A stretch of 64,000 bases of DNA from Paenibacillus sacheonensis (GCF_009909195.1 NZ_JAAAMU010000016.1:87493-151492); one strand, 5' to 3'. Numbered from the stretch's first letter, positions 26,916 through 34,753 are shown. Numbers and translations: made by a program. The notes: generated from the letters alone by a model not told the origin.

Positions 26916-28049
26916 ATGATGTGGGCGAATCGCGCCGAAGAAGCGCAGCAAGCTTTAGCGGATCTGTACTGGAATCCTTCCATCCGGCTGTATGACATCG
27001 AGATTCCTTGCCCGGACGGGGCATGCAACACGATTTTTCATTATTGGTGGATGGCGCATGCCGTAGATGCGCTCGTCGACGGTTATGACCGGACGCGGAA
27101 TCCGCGATATGCGGCGACGCTTGCCGATCTTCACGAGGGACTGCTCGTCCGTAATGGAGGGGCATTCCCGAACGAACTGTACGATGACATGGAGTGGATG
27201 GCGATCGCTTGGCTGCGTGCCTACGAGGCGATTGGCGTCGAGGCGTACAAAGCAACCGCGCTGCTGCTGTGGGAGGACATCCAAACCGGCTGGAACGATC
27301 ACATGGGCGGAGGCATTGCCTGGCAGAAATCGCAGCCGGATTACAAGAATACGCCGGCCAACGCGCCGGCAGCCATACTGGCCGCCAGGCTCTACAAGGC
27401 ATTCGGTCGTCCGGAGGACCTCGCCTGGGCGCAGCGGATCTACGGCTGGATGAAGGTGAATCTCGTTAATCCCGAGAATGGCTTCGTCTGGGACGGCATG
27501 AACCGGACCGGCGACGGCTCCATCGACAAGGACTGGAAGTTTACGTACTGCCAGGGCGTCTATATCGGCGCCGGCGTGGAGCTGTTTCGCTTGACGGGCG
27601 ACAGCGTCTACCTGACCGACGCGAAGCGCACCGCGGCTGCTGCTGCGGCGGAATTGGCCGACCCGGCAAGCGGCCTGCTGCAGGACGAGGGAGACGGCGA
27701 TGGCGGTCTGTTCAAGGGCATCCTCGTCCGCTATCTCGGCGAACTGGCACGCGCCGAGTCCGGCGGCACGGCTGCCGCCGTTACGGATACGGCCGCCGGC
27801 ACGGATTCGAGCGCCGGATCCGGTGCGGACGCAATCACGCTGCTTGCGCTTAATGCGACGGCGTTGTGGGCGCAGGGCCGCGACCCGGAGCGCTGCGTCT
27901 TCGGCACGAATTGGGGCTCCGCGCCTGCCGAGCGCGTGACGCTCAGCGCGCAGCTGAGCGGCATCATGCTGCTCGAGCAGCTCGCGCTGCTGGAGCGCCG
28001 GGTCCCCGAGACCCCGCTCGGCGAAGCGCCAGAGCGTGAGGCGGTCTGA
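26916..28049 (+). CDS. Glycoside hydrolase family 76 (alpha-1,6-mannanase-like)
   Basis: 377 residues with an (alpha/alpha)6-type pattern and the GH76 hallmark of two adjacent aspartates, YDDMEWMAIAWLRAY (about residues 90-91), plus WQKSQPDYKNTPANAPAAILAARLY and FTYCQGVYIGAG. Family members cleave alpha-1,6-mannan backbones. No signal peptide is visible, so it probably acts inside the cell on imported oligosaccharides. The start at 26916 has AGGAGA at 26901-26906; a GTG at 26907 is too close to it. An Ala/Thr/Ser-rich insertion (about residues 288-305) occurs in the C-terminal part. Confidence 0.9.
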   Translation: MMWANRAEEAQQALADLYWNPSIRLYDIEIPCPDGACNTIFHYWWMAHAVDALVDGYDRTRNPRYAATLADLHEGLLVRNGGAFPNELYDDMEWMAIAWLRAYEAIGVEAYKATALLLWEDIQTGWNDHMGGGIAWQKSQPDYKNTPANAPAAILAARLYKAFGRPEDLAWAQRIYGWMKVNLVNPENGFVWDGMNRTGDGSIDKDWKFTYCQGVYIGAGVELFRLTGDSVYLTDAKRTAAAAAAELADPASGLLQDEGDGDGGLFKGILVRYLGELARAESGGTAAAVTDTAAGTDSSAGSGADAITLLALNATALWAQGRDPERCVFGTNWGSAPAERVTLSAQLSGIMLLEQLALLERRVPETPLGEAPEREAV

Positions 28050-28184
28050 GCCGTTTAGCATCGGAAATGGATAAGGGGCCCTGAGGGCAGATCATGGCCG
28101 CCCCTACCTCGTTCATTGCTTTACAATATGTATAGTTAATCTAATAAATAAAGTTATAATAATTAATCCCATTTAATACCATAT

Positions 28185-28217
28185 GAAAAAGCAGCTCCGG
28201 AAGCTGCTTTTTCTTTT
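28185..28217 (+). terminator. Intrinsic terminator after GH76 gene
   Basis: GAAAAAGCAGCT pairs with AGCTGCTTTTTC around a short loop, followed by TTTT. The 135 bases between the GH76 stop and this hairpin are AT-rich and hold no gene. Confidence 0.85.
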
Positions 28218-28276
28218 GCGCATACTCGCGGAATATGTCAGAATGTAGGAATGACGCCAAGCCGCGAACGGAAATA

Positions 28277-28290
28277 AGGAAGCGCTTTCC
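28277..28290. promoter_or_regulatory. cre-like sequence before IF-3 paralogue
   Basis: AGGAAGCGCTTTCC, read on the minus strand, matches the cre pattern except at its first base. It lies about 35 bases before the gene start. Context for CcpA control of this gene is weak. Confidence 0.3.
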
Positions 28291-28323
28291 AAACCCGCGG
28301 CGTAAGAAGGAGCATAGACTGCC

Positions 28324-28812
28324 ATGATCATAAATGAACAAATTAAAGCATCCGAAGTACGGCTTACGGGCATTGACGGCGAGGATCTCGGCATCGTATC
28401 CCGAAGCGAAGCGCTTGCGCTGGCCAAGCGGCACGACGTCGACCTGGTCTGCCTCTCGCTGATGAGCAGCCCGCCCCCGTGCCGGCTGGTCAGCCGGAGT
28501 GCGGCCAAGCAGGACAGGAACGCGCAGAAGCGGGAAGAGAAGCGCAAGGCGCAGACGCCGAAAGAGAAGGAGATTCGGCTGACGCCGCATATCGAGGATC
28601 ATGACTACGACACGAAGCTGCGGCAGATCGAGAAGCTGCTGCAATCCGGTCACGCCGCCCTGCTGACGGTGCGCGCGCAGAGCAAGGAGAGCCAGCAGGC
28701 GAAGGCGCTGCTTGAGCGGCTGGTGTCCGACCTCAAGGGAAAAGGAAGTAAGGAAACGGGCATCCAGGTCAGCGGCAAAGGGGCTGCCGTCAAAATCATT
28801 CCGTCGGAATAA
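28324..28812 (+). CDS. Stand-alone IF-3-like protein (divergent infC paralogue)
   Basis: 162 residues. The N-terminal half follows translation initiation factor IF-3 closely: MIINEQIKASEVRLTGIDGEDLGIVSRSEALALA, then a CRL counterpart of the PPVCRI element. The linker REEKRKAQTPKEKEIRLTPHIEDHDYDTKLRQIEKLLQSG matches the IF-3 start of domain 2. After that the conserved VKVSIRFRGRE segment is replaced by AALLTVRAQSKESQQAK and the end is short. The gene has no rpmI or rplT next to it, unlike true infC. It may bind ribosomes without full IF-3 activity; function unknown. Ribosome site AAGGAG at 28307. Confidence 0.85.
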   Translation: MIINEQIKASEVRLTGIDGEDLGIVSRSEALALAKRHDVDLVCLSLMSSPPPCRLVSRSAAKQDRNAQKREEKRKAQTPKEKEIRLTPHIEDHDYDTKLRQIEKLLQSGHAALLTVRAQSKESQQAKALLERLVSDLKGKGSKETGIQVSGKGAAVKIIPSE

Positions 28813-28908
28813 AGCGGGTGCAAGAGAGAGACGCGGGCTAGACGAGCTATCGCGCGTGCACATCGGTTGCGGGCATATGGAGCAGAGTTGAGCGCAGAGG
28901 CGTGAGTT

Positions 28909-28942
28909 GGAAGTATTCCTTATAAAGGAATACTTTCCTTTT
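28909..28942 (+). terminator. Hairpin after IF-3 paralogue
   Basis: GGAAGTATTCCTT pairs with AAGGAATACTTTCC around a short AT loop, followed by TTTTC. It could be a terminator; the palindrome could also be a protein-binding site before the regulator at 29037. Confidence 0.6.
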
Positions 28943-28960
28943 CATGCCTTGGCGGATTCG

Positions 28961-28989
28961 TTGACTTTGGGTAATGACTGGCATAAACT
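28961..28989 (+). promoter_or_regulatory. Sigma-A promoter of the FadR-type regulator
   Basis: TTGACT (28961-28966) and TAAACT (28984-28989) with a 17-base spacer. The operator palindrome begins six bases downstream, over the expected transcription start. Confidence 0.8.
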
Positions 28990-28994
28990 ATAAA

Positions 28995-29007
28995 CCTATC
29001 AGATAGG
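28995..29007. promoter_or_regulatory. Operator 1 (CCTATC-A-GATAGG)
   Basis: A perfect 13-base palindrome at the transcription start region of the FadR-type regulator, followed by a further GATAGG half-site at 29010-29015. A near copy lies at 29765-29777, at the same place relative to the next promoter. Autorepression is the simplest reading. Confidence 0.75.
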
Positions 29008-29036
29008 TTGATAGGTAAGGAGGGACATGTTGACCC

Positions 29037-29714
29037 ATGGGGAAAATTCAAAAGATCTTGGTACACGAGCAGGTCTCGCAAGAAATTCAGAACTATATTC
29101 AAGAGAAAGAACTGTCCGAGGGCGACAAGCTGCCTTCCGTCGAAGAAATGACGCAGATGTTCGGCGTCGGCCGTTCTTCGCTGCGGGAAGCGCTGCGCTA
29201 TTTGGAAGCGATGGATATCATCCAGGTAGAGAATGGCAAGGGGATTTTCGTCCGCGACGTGAATACGTATCGCTTTATGGGAAAAGTTAAGATCGAGCAG
29301 GAACGCAACTTTTTGCTTCATACGCTCGAGGTTCGAAGAGCGCTCGAGGGACAGATTATCCGACTGGCGTCCAAACGAATCACCGATAAGCAGATCGCGG
29401 AACTCGAAGTATGCCTGGAGGAATACCGCAAGCTGAAGGAAGCCGGCAAGGACACGTCCAAGACCGATCTGGCGTTCCATCAGTCGATCATAAAGGCGGC
29501 GGGCAATCCGGTACTGGAGACGGTTATGGACTCTTTCGCCGGTCTTTACGAGAAGTTTTTTAACGATCCGCTGGGCAACAAGCAGCTGTTCGACGAGACG
29601 TATCCCTTTCACATCACGATGTTCGATGCGATCAAAGCGCATGATACGGAGAATGCCATGGAAGAGTTTTACAAGATGATGGACTGTATCGAAGCCAAAA
29701 TTAAAAGCGTCTAG
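29037..29714 (+). CDS. FadR-family (GntR, FCD domain) transcriptional regulator
   Basis: 225 residues: GntR winged helix at 8-75 (VSQEIQNYIQEKELSEGDKLPSVEEMTQMFGVGRSSLREALRYLEAMDIIQVENGKGIFV) and an all-helical FCD ligand domain at about 95-220 with DLAFHQSIIKAAGN and FHITMFDAIKAHD, whose Asp and His residues usually hold a metal for ligand binding. FadR-type ligands are mostly small carboxylates and sugar acids, so the transported compound may have an acidic group. The palindromes before this gene and before the importer operon are its probable operators. A second ATG (29027, other frame) sits at better spacing from AAGGAGGG, but only 29037 gives this protein. Confidence 0.93.
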   Translation: MGKIQKILVHEQVSQEIQNYIQEKELSEGDKLPSVEEMTQMFGVGRSSLREALRYLEAMDIIQVENGKGIFVRDVNTYRFMGKVKIEQERNFLLHTLEVRRALEGQIIRLASKRITDKQIAELEVCLEEYRKLKEAGKDTSKTDLAFHQSIIKAAGNPVLETVMDSFAGLYEKFFNDPLGNKQLFDETYPFHITMFDAIKAHDTENAMEEFYKMMDCIEAKIKSV

Positions 29715-29731
29715 AAGCGGCGTTTTTTATA

Positions 29732-29760
29732 TTGACAGCCGATAGCGCTTTCAATATAAT
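29732..29760 (+). promoter_or_regulatory. Consensus sigma-A promoter of the importer/PLP-enzyme operon
   Basis: TTGACA and TATAAT, both perfect consensus, are separated by exactly 17 bases. Such a strong promoter needs tight repression; a cre-like site lies in the spacer and an operator palindrome follows the -10. Confidence 0.9.
29740..29753 (-). promoter_or_regulatory. cre-like site inside promoter spacer
   Basis: Read on the minus strand, TGAAAGCGCTATCG matches the CcpA-binding cre pattern at all but the last base. Between -35 and -10, binding would block RNA polymerase directly. Confidence 0.65.
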
Positions 29761-29764
29761 CAAA

Positions 29765-29777
29765 CCTATCAGACAGG
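29765..29777. promoter_or_regulatory. Operator 2 (CCTATC-A-GACAGG)
   Basis: Twelve of thirteen bases equal operator 1, including the flanking AAA on the left. It starts five bases after the -10 box, so a bound FadR-type regulator would block initiation. Confidence 0.75.
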
Positions 29778-29814
29778 ATGACTGTATGATACATCCAGAC
29801 AGGGGGAAAGAAAT

Positions 29815-31131
29815 ATGACAACGCGCAATAAGGTTTCGGCTTTGGTGTTATGCGGTGCGCTGACTGCCGGATTACTGGCGGGCTGCGGCAGCAAGAATGA
29901 CTCGACGAACGAAGGTAATGGCGGCGGACAAGTGACGCTTCGAATGATCGAAAGCTTGACCAGTCCAGCACGGACAGAACTGCTTAAAGCTTCCATTGAG
30001 AAGTTTGAGACTGCAAACCCCAACATTAAGGTGGACCTGATTTCGCCCCCTTTCGACCAAGCGGACAACAAGATTCGTACGATGCTCGGAGCCAAGGAAG
30101 ACCTGGACGTCATCGAAGCACGTGATCTTAACGTCTCTGAATATGTGAATAACGGGTTTATCGACCCCCTTAATACGTTTGCCGACTCCTGGTCGGATTA
30201 TGCTTCGGTTAGCGCAATCGCGAAATCGCTCGGCTCCGTCGGCGACAAACTGTATTTCGTGCCGAACGGCCTCTACGAGCGCCAACTGTTCTACCGCGCG
30301 GACTGGTTCAAGGAACTGGGCTTGACGCCGCCGAAGACGTGGGAAGAACTGTATGAAACGGGCAAGAAACTGACGGATCCGTCCAAAAACCGTTTCGGCT
30401 TCTCCTTCCGCGGAGCATCGGGTTCCAACGGCACGACCGACGCGATCACGCTGGCTTACAACGGCGACAACGTCAACCTGGAAGATTCGATGTTCACGAA
30501 GGACGGCAAGAGCATCTACTCCACGCCGGAAGGCAAACAAGCGATGGAGCTGTACCTCAAGCTGTACAAAGACACTTCCCCGCCGGATTCCGTGAACTGG
30601 GGCTTCCAAGAGCAAGTGCAGGCATTCACGTCCGGCGTAACGGGCATGCTGCTGCAGGATCCGGACGTTATCCAATCGCTGACGGAGAAGATGGCCGAAG
30701 GCACGTGGGCGACGGCTCCGCTGCAAGCCGGTCCCGGCGGCAAAGCGCTGCTCGCCGCAGGCGGCGCAGGCTGGGCCATTCCTTCCGATTCCAAGCATAA
30801 AGAAGAAGCTTGGAAGCTGATCTCGTTCCTCTCGAGCCCGGCGGAGAACACGGAGTTCTCGAAGAAATTCGGTCTTATTCCGATCCACACGTCCGCTACG
30901 GAAGACGAATTCTTCAAATCCGGTCCGTACAAGACGCTGCTCGACATGAGCAACGATTCGGCGCATTTCGTGAACTTCAAACCGCCGTTCCAATATCCTG
31001 GCAACGGACAATGGGGTCAGCTGGTGCAGGATTCGGGTCAATCGCTGCTGCTCGGCCAAACGTCTTTGGACGATACCCTGAAGAAATGGGCCGATTTCTG
31101 GGACAAGCAGAAAGCGGAACTGAAGAAGTAA
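29815..31131 (+). CDS. Extracellular solute-binding lipoprotein (SBP family 1)
   Basis: 438 residues. Signal peptide with lipobox LLAGC, a short Ser/Asn/Gly linker, then a family-1 sugar-binding fold (TLRMIESLTSPARTELLKASIEKFETANPNIKVDLISPPFDQADNKIRTML; RQLFYRADWFKELGLTPPKTWEELYETGKKL). It delivers a solute, usually a sugar, to the two permeases that follow. Promoter and operators are listed above. A GC hairpin at 31149-31173 separates it from the permeases. Confidence 0.94.
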   Translation: MTTRNKVSALVLCGALTAGLLAGCGSKNDSTNEGNGGGQVTLRMIESLTSPARTELLKASIEKFETANPNIKVDLISPPFDQADNKIRTMLGAKEDLDVIEARDLNVSEYVNNGFIDPLNTFADSWSDYASVSAIAKSLGSVGDKLYFVPNGLYERQLFYRADWFKELGLTPPKTWEELYETGKKLTDPSKNRFGFSFRGASGSNGTTDAITLAYNGDNVNLEDSMFTKDGKSIYSTPEGKQAMELYLKLYKDTSPPDSVNWGFQEQVQAFTSGVTGMLLQDPDVIQSLTEKMAEGTWATAPLQAGPGGKALLAAGGAGWAIPSDSKHKEEAWKLISFLSSPAENTEFSKKFGLIPIHTSATEDEFFKSGPYKTLLDMSNDSAHFVNFKPPFQYPGNGQWGQLVQDSGQSLLLGQTSLDDTLKKWADFWDKQKAELKK

Positions 31132-31148
31132 AACGTGAGTCAATGATT

Positions 31149-31173
31149 AAGGAGGGCGGCGCTGGCCGCCCTT
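31149..31173 (+). terminator. Intercistronic hairpin after lipoprotein gene
   Basis: GGGCGGC-GCTG-GCCGCCC with outer A/T pairs, without a T-run. It resembles the hairpins found after the other two CUT1 lipoprotein genes. Confidence 0.55.
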
Positions 31174-31203
31174 ACTACATTCAAGAAGCAAGGCGGTGCA
31201 TGT

Positions 31204-32085
31204 ATGAACAACAAGAAGGTTTTTATTCTATCGGGGTTGCTCCCCGCCTTGGCGCTAATTCTGGCGTTCACGTATTATCCGTTTCTGAAAGGGATCATCA
31301 TGGCTTTTCAGGATTACAAGCTGTTCGATCTCCGGAATGTCCATTTCGTCGGTCTGGATAACTTCAAGGCTGCTTTCAAGGATCCGAAATTTTTCACCGC
31401 GCTGAAAAACAGCGGCTACTGGGTGTTCTGCTCGCTTATTCTTCAATTCGTCTTCGGTCTCGCGCTTGCGCTGCTCCTGAGAAAGCCGTTCAGAGGCAGA
31501 GGTATTTTCCAAGGCTTCGCGTTCTATTCATGGGCGCTGTCGGGCTTCCTGATCGGGATGATCTGGAAGTGGATGTTCAATTCGCAAATCGGCGTCATCA
31601 ACGATCTTCTGCTGCGCTTGCACATCATCGACGAACGGATCGGCTTTCTGTCGAATCCGAAGTGGGCGATGATGTCCGTCATTATTGCCAACGTGTGGTA
31701 CGGCATCGCGTTCTTCGCGATCATGCTGCTGGCGGCCCTGCAATCCGTGCCTGCCGATCTGTACGAAGCAGCCGACATGGACGGGGCGACGGGCATTCGC
31801 AAGCTGTGGAACGTGACGCTTCCCTATATTCTGCCGACGATCATCGCCACGACGCTTCTGCGGGCGATCTGGATCTTCAACGATCCGAGTCTTATCTATG
31901 GATTAACGAACGGCGGTCCGGCCGGCAGCACGCATATCCTGTCTTCCCTGATGCTGGACAAGATCATCTATGCCGGGGATTACGGCGCAGCTTCCGCGAT
32001 CGGGGTCATCATGATCGCCCTGCTGCTCTTGTATACGATTTTCTTCCTGACCGTCACCAAGGCGGAGAAAGTGGGTGACTTCTAA
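31204..32085 (+). CDS. Sugar-type ABC transporter permease (UgpA/MalF-like)
   Basis: 293 residues, six membrane segments, EAA loop YEAADMDGATGIRKLWNVTLPYILPTIIATT. N-terminal LSGLLPALALILAFTYYPFLKGIIMAFQDYKLFD is typical of short UgpA-like permeases. Ribosome site AAGGCGGTG just before the ATG. Its TAA stop shares its last base with the next ATG (TAATG), so the two permeases are translationally coupled. Confidence 0.94.
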   Translation: MNNKKVFILSGLLPALALILAFTYYPFLKGIIMAFQDYKLFDLRNVHFVGLDNFKAAFKDPKFFTALKNSGYWVFCSLILQFVFGLALALLLRKPFRGRGIFQGFAFYSWALSGFLIGMIWKWMFNSQIGVINDLLLRLHIIDERIGFLSNPKWAMMSVIIANVWYGIAFFAIMLLAALQSVPADLYEAADMDGATGIRKLWNVTLPYILPTIIATTLLRAIWIFNDPSLIYGLTNGGPAGSTHILSSLMLDKIIYAGDYGAASAIGVIMIALLLLYTIFFLTVTKAEKVGDF

Positions 32086-32912
32086 TGAAGCAGCGTTTAG
32101 GAACGGGGTTCAAAGTTTTGTTTTTGGGCATCTACCTGATCGTTATGGTGTTCCCGCTTTATTGGATCGTCATCACGTCGCTGAAGCCGCAGAAGGATAT
32201 CTTCACCTTCCCGCTGCGTTACTGGCCGAAGCAGTTCACCATGGACAATTACGTGAATATTTTCAAAATCTCGAAATTCCATATTTATATCGGCAACAGC
32301 TTGATCGTGTCCATCGCGGCGGCTTTTATCGTCATTATTATTTCCGTGCTTAGCGCTTATGTGCTGGCTCGCTACAAGTTCCGCGGTCACGGGCAGGTCA
32401 TGCTGGCGTTCTTCTTGACGCAGATGCTGCCGGGCTTCATCTCGCTCGCGCCGCTGTATCTGATGATGAGCCATATGGACCTGCTGAACACGCGGTACTC
32501 GCTCGTCCTGATGTACACCGTCGGGCTGATTCCGTTCTCGACGATCATGCTGCGCGGATTCTTCCAACGGATCCCGGGAAGCCTGGAAGAAGCGGCGATG
32601 ATCGACGGGTGTTCGCGCTGGTCGGCATTGCTGCGGGTCATCATTCCCGTCATGCTGCCGGGCATCGCGTCGACGTTCATTTTCGCCTTCGTGCAGAACT
32701 GGAACGAGCTGTTCCTGGCCGTCATGTTCATCGATGACGAATCGATGAAGACGCTGCCCGTCGCGATGAATTCGTTCATTCTGAAATTCGACGTGGACTG
32801 GGGCGCGATGTCGGCGGGAGCGGTCCTGTCCATCATTCCGACCATTTTCATCTTCGCGATAGCGCAGCGCTTCATCGTGGAAGGATTGACGCAAGGAGCA
32901 GAAAAAGGATGA
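32085..32912 (+). CDS. Sugar-type ABC transporter permease (UgpE/MalG-like)
   Basis: 275 residues, six membrane segments, EAA loop LEEAAMIDGCSRWSALLRVIIPVMLPGI, C-terminal AQRFIVEGLTQGAEKG as in MalG/UgpE proteins. It overlaps the preceding permease by one base and the following PLP-enzyme gene by four (ATGA at 32909). No ATPase is encoded in the operon. Confidence 0.94.
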   Translation: MKQRLGTGFKVLFLGIYLIVMVFPLYWIVITSLKPQKDIFTFPLRYWPKQFTMDNYVNIFKISKFHIYIGNSLIVSIAAAFIVIIISVLSAYVLARYKFRGHGQVMLAFFLTQMLPGFISLAPLYLMMSHMDLLNTRYSLVLMYTVGLIPFSTIMLRGFFQRIPGSLEEAAMIDGCSRWSALLRVIIPVMLPGIASTFIFAFVQNWNELFLAVMFIDDESMKTLPVAMNSFILKFDVDWGAMSAGAVLSIIPTIFIFAIAQRFIVEGLTQGAEKG

Positions 32913-34111
32913 GCCAGCCAAACAACAAGAATCAACAGAACAGCAAAGTGCCGCTCGAGGAGCGATTTACCCAAACCGCGTACGATGCCTTGGACACCAG
33001 GCATCACGGCGCGATTCACGTGCCGATCTATCAGAACAGCCTGTTCGCGTTCGAAACGTACGAGGCTTTCGAACATGCATTCAAGGATCTGATGCACAAC
33101 CATATTTATTCCCGGGGCAATAATCCGACCGTCTCGTATTTGGAGCAGAAGCTTGCGGAATTGGAAGGAGCCGAAGAGGCCAAGTGCTTCGCCTCCGGCA
33201 TGGGCGCGATCTCCGCGTCCATCCTGTCCTGCGTCGGGCAGGGCGATCATACCGTATGCGTCGATCAAGCCTACGGGCCGACGAAGGAGCTGCTCTCCTT
33301 ATATATGAGCCGCTTCGGCGTGGAGACGACGTTCGTCGACGGCAGGTTCATCGATAACATCCGCGAGGCGGCTCGTCCGAACACGAAGCTGATCTACCTG
33401 GAAAGCCCGACGACGATGTACTTCGAGCTGCAGGATTTGCAGGCGTGCGCGGCATACGCGCGGAGCATCGGCGCCCGGACGATCATCGACGGGACTTGGG
33501 CGACGCCGCTGTACCAGAATCCGCTGGCGCTGGGCGTCGATCTCGTCGTGCATTCCATTACCAAATACATCGGCGGCCACAGCGACTGCGTCGGCGGCGT
33601 CGTGCTCGGCTCCCGCGAGCTGGTCGGGCGGATCGGCAATCAGGAGTACATGCTGCTCGGAGCGATCATGACGCCTCAGACCGCCGCGCTGGTGTCCAAG
33701 GGACTGCGGACGCTGCCTCTGCGCATGGAACGTCATGAATCAAGCGGTCTTGCCGTCGCGGAGCATGTTCGCACGCTGCCGTTCGTGCGCCGCGTCAACC
33801 ATCCCGGCCTGCCGTCCCATCCGCAGCATGACCTGGCCGTCAGCCAAATGTCCGGCAGCAGCAGCCTGTTCTCGTTCGTTGCGGACGCGCCGCTCCAGAC
33901 GATGAAGGCTTGGGCCGACGAGCTGAAATATTTCAAGATCGGCGTCAGCTGGGGCGGATTCGAGAGTCTCGTCACCGTTAATCCGGTAAGCGAGCATTCC
34001 GAAGACGGCTGCATCGTTCGGTTGTATGTCGGACTCGAGAGCCCGCAGGATTTGATCGCGGATATCAATCGGGCAGCAGCGGCGCTCTCGCTGAACGTGG
34101 TTTCTACCTAG
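32909..34111 (+). CDS. PLP-dependent Cys/Met-metabolism enzyme (putative C-S lyase)
   Basis: 400 residues of the cystathionine gamma-synthase/gamma-lyase/methionine gamma-lyase family. Visible are YSRGNNPT (Tyr67-Arg69, phosphate binding), ASGMGA (96-101), DQAYGPTKELL (Tyr122 stacking on PLP), LIYLESPTT, IIDGTWATP (Asp194) and the PLP lysine in HSITKYIGGHSD (Lys219). Typical VxDNTF is IIDGTW, so it is not a standard family member. It overlaps the last permease gene by four bases with AAGGAG at 32893, hence it is made together with the importer. Elimination or replacement at C-S (or C-O) bonds of the imported compound is inferred. A strong terminator follows. Confidence 0.88.
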   Translation: MSQPNNKNQQNSKVPLEERFTQTAYDALDTRHHGAIHVPIYQNSLFAFETYEAFEHAFKDLMHNHIYSRGNNPTVSYLEQKLAELEGAEEAKCFASGMGAISASILSCVGQGDHTVCVDQAYGPTKELLSLYMSRFGVETTFVDGRFIDNIREAARPNTKLIYLESPTTMYFELQDLQACAAYARSIGARTIIDGTWATPLYQNPLALGVDLVVHSITKYIGGHSDCVGGVVLGSRELVGRIGNQEYMLLGAIMTPQTAALVSKGLRTLPLRMERHESSGLAVAEHVRTLPFVRRVNHPGLPSHPQHDLAVSQMSGSSSLFSFVADAPLQTMKAWADELKYFKIGVSWGGFESLVTVNPVSEHSEDGCIVRLYVGLESPQDLIADINRAAAALSLNVVST

Positions 34112-34113
34112 CG

Positions 34114-34170
34114 CGCAGCAAACCGCCCTCCGCAAGCCAAAAGGCTTGAAGCGGAGGGCGGTTTGCTGCG
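34114..34170. terminator. Bidirectional terminator
   Basis: A 20-bp stem (CGCAGCAAACCGCCCTCCGC with its inverse) capped by an inner AAGCC/GGCTT stem. It lies between the PLP-enzyme gene and the convergent small gene at 34173-34442. Confidence 0.9.
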
Positions 34171-34172
34171 TA

Positions 34173-34442
34173 TTAATAGGAATGCCGGTCGTGACGCTGC
34201 CGCAGCTCGGTCGAATCGGTTTGACGGTCGGGTTCGTCCGTCTCGTTCAGATCGTCCATGGCGTCGCTGCTCTCATGGCCGTCAAATGTATGCTGGACCT
34301 TATCGACGATTTCGCCGACCGCATCGCTGACCATATCGATCGGTCCGAAGCTCTCGTGGTCTTTCGGCGTATTGATGCCGGCCGCGGTGTTCGAGGTCTC
34401 GTTGTACATTTCGTCGTAGCCGTCCTTGTTTTTCTTCTTCAT
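34173..34442 (-). CDS. Small acidic hypothetical protein
   Basis: 89 residues, very hydrophilic and acidic with a Lys-rich start (MKKKNKDGYDEMYNE) and a His/Arg-rich end. No membrane segment, Cys or known domain. Start at 34442 follows AAGGCGGTG; a longer frame to 34493 has no better site. The composition suggests a disordered or stress/spore-associated protein, but this is only an impression. Confidence 0.65.
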   Translation of the reverse strand: MKKKNKDGYDEMYNETSNTAAGINTPKDHESFGPIDMVSDAVGEIVDKVQHTFDGHESSDAMDDLNETDEPDRQTDSTELRQRHDRHSY

Positions 34443-34753
34443 GGTTACACCGCCTTTCTGCACCAGTTCGCTTGGATAACAGTGCCAATGCATCGTTTAT
34501 ATATTACCCCGCAGGCACGAATTACACTCAGCCGGGTTCGCCCGGCCGATTCGGTTATCCGTTATGTCCGTCGATTGGCAGCGCTATCAATCGTTCTTGA
34601 ACTTCTGCCGAACTTCGGGCATATCCGGACGAGAAAGCGCGTATGTTTTACCCACGTCCCTCGTTTTGCAAACGGATACGTGGGATTTTGGCCTTATGCA
34701 TGCGGCTATGGTATAATCACAGGCAATTCTATTACCGATATCCGGAGGCGATT
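34443..34753. other. Divergent intergenic region with promoter
   Basis: About 310 bases between divergent small genes. TTGGCC (34689-34694) and TATAAT (34712-34717), spacer 17, form a plausible promoter for the plus-strand gene. The minus-strand promoter is not clear. No further gene seen. Confidence 0.5.

Noticed and set aside
29815..34111. Ordinary methionine biosynthesis operon
   Set aside because: The PLP enzyme is coupled to a sugar-type importer and FadR regulator; no met genes, S-box or T-box leader was found.
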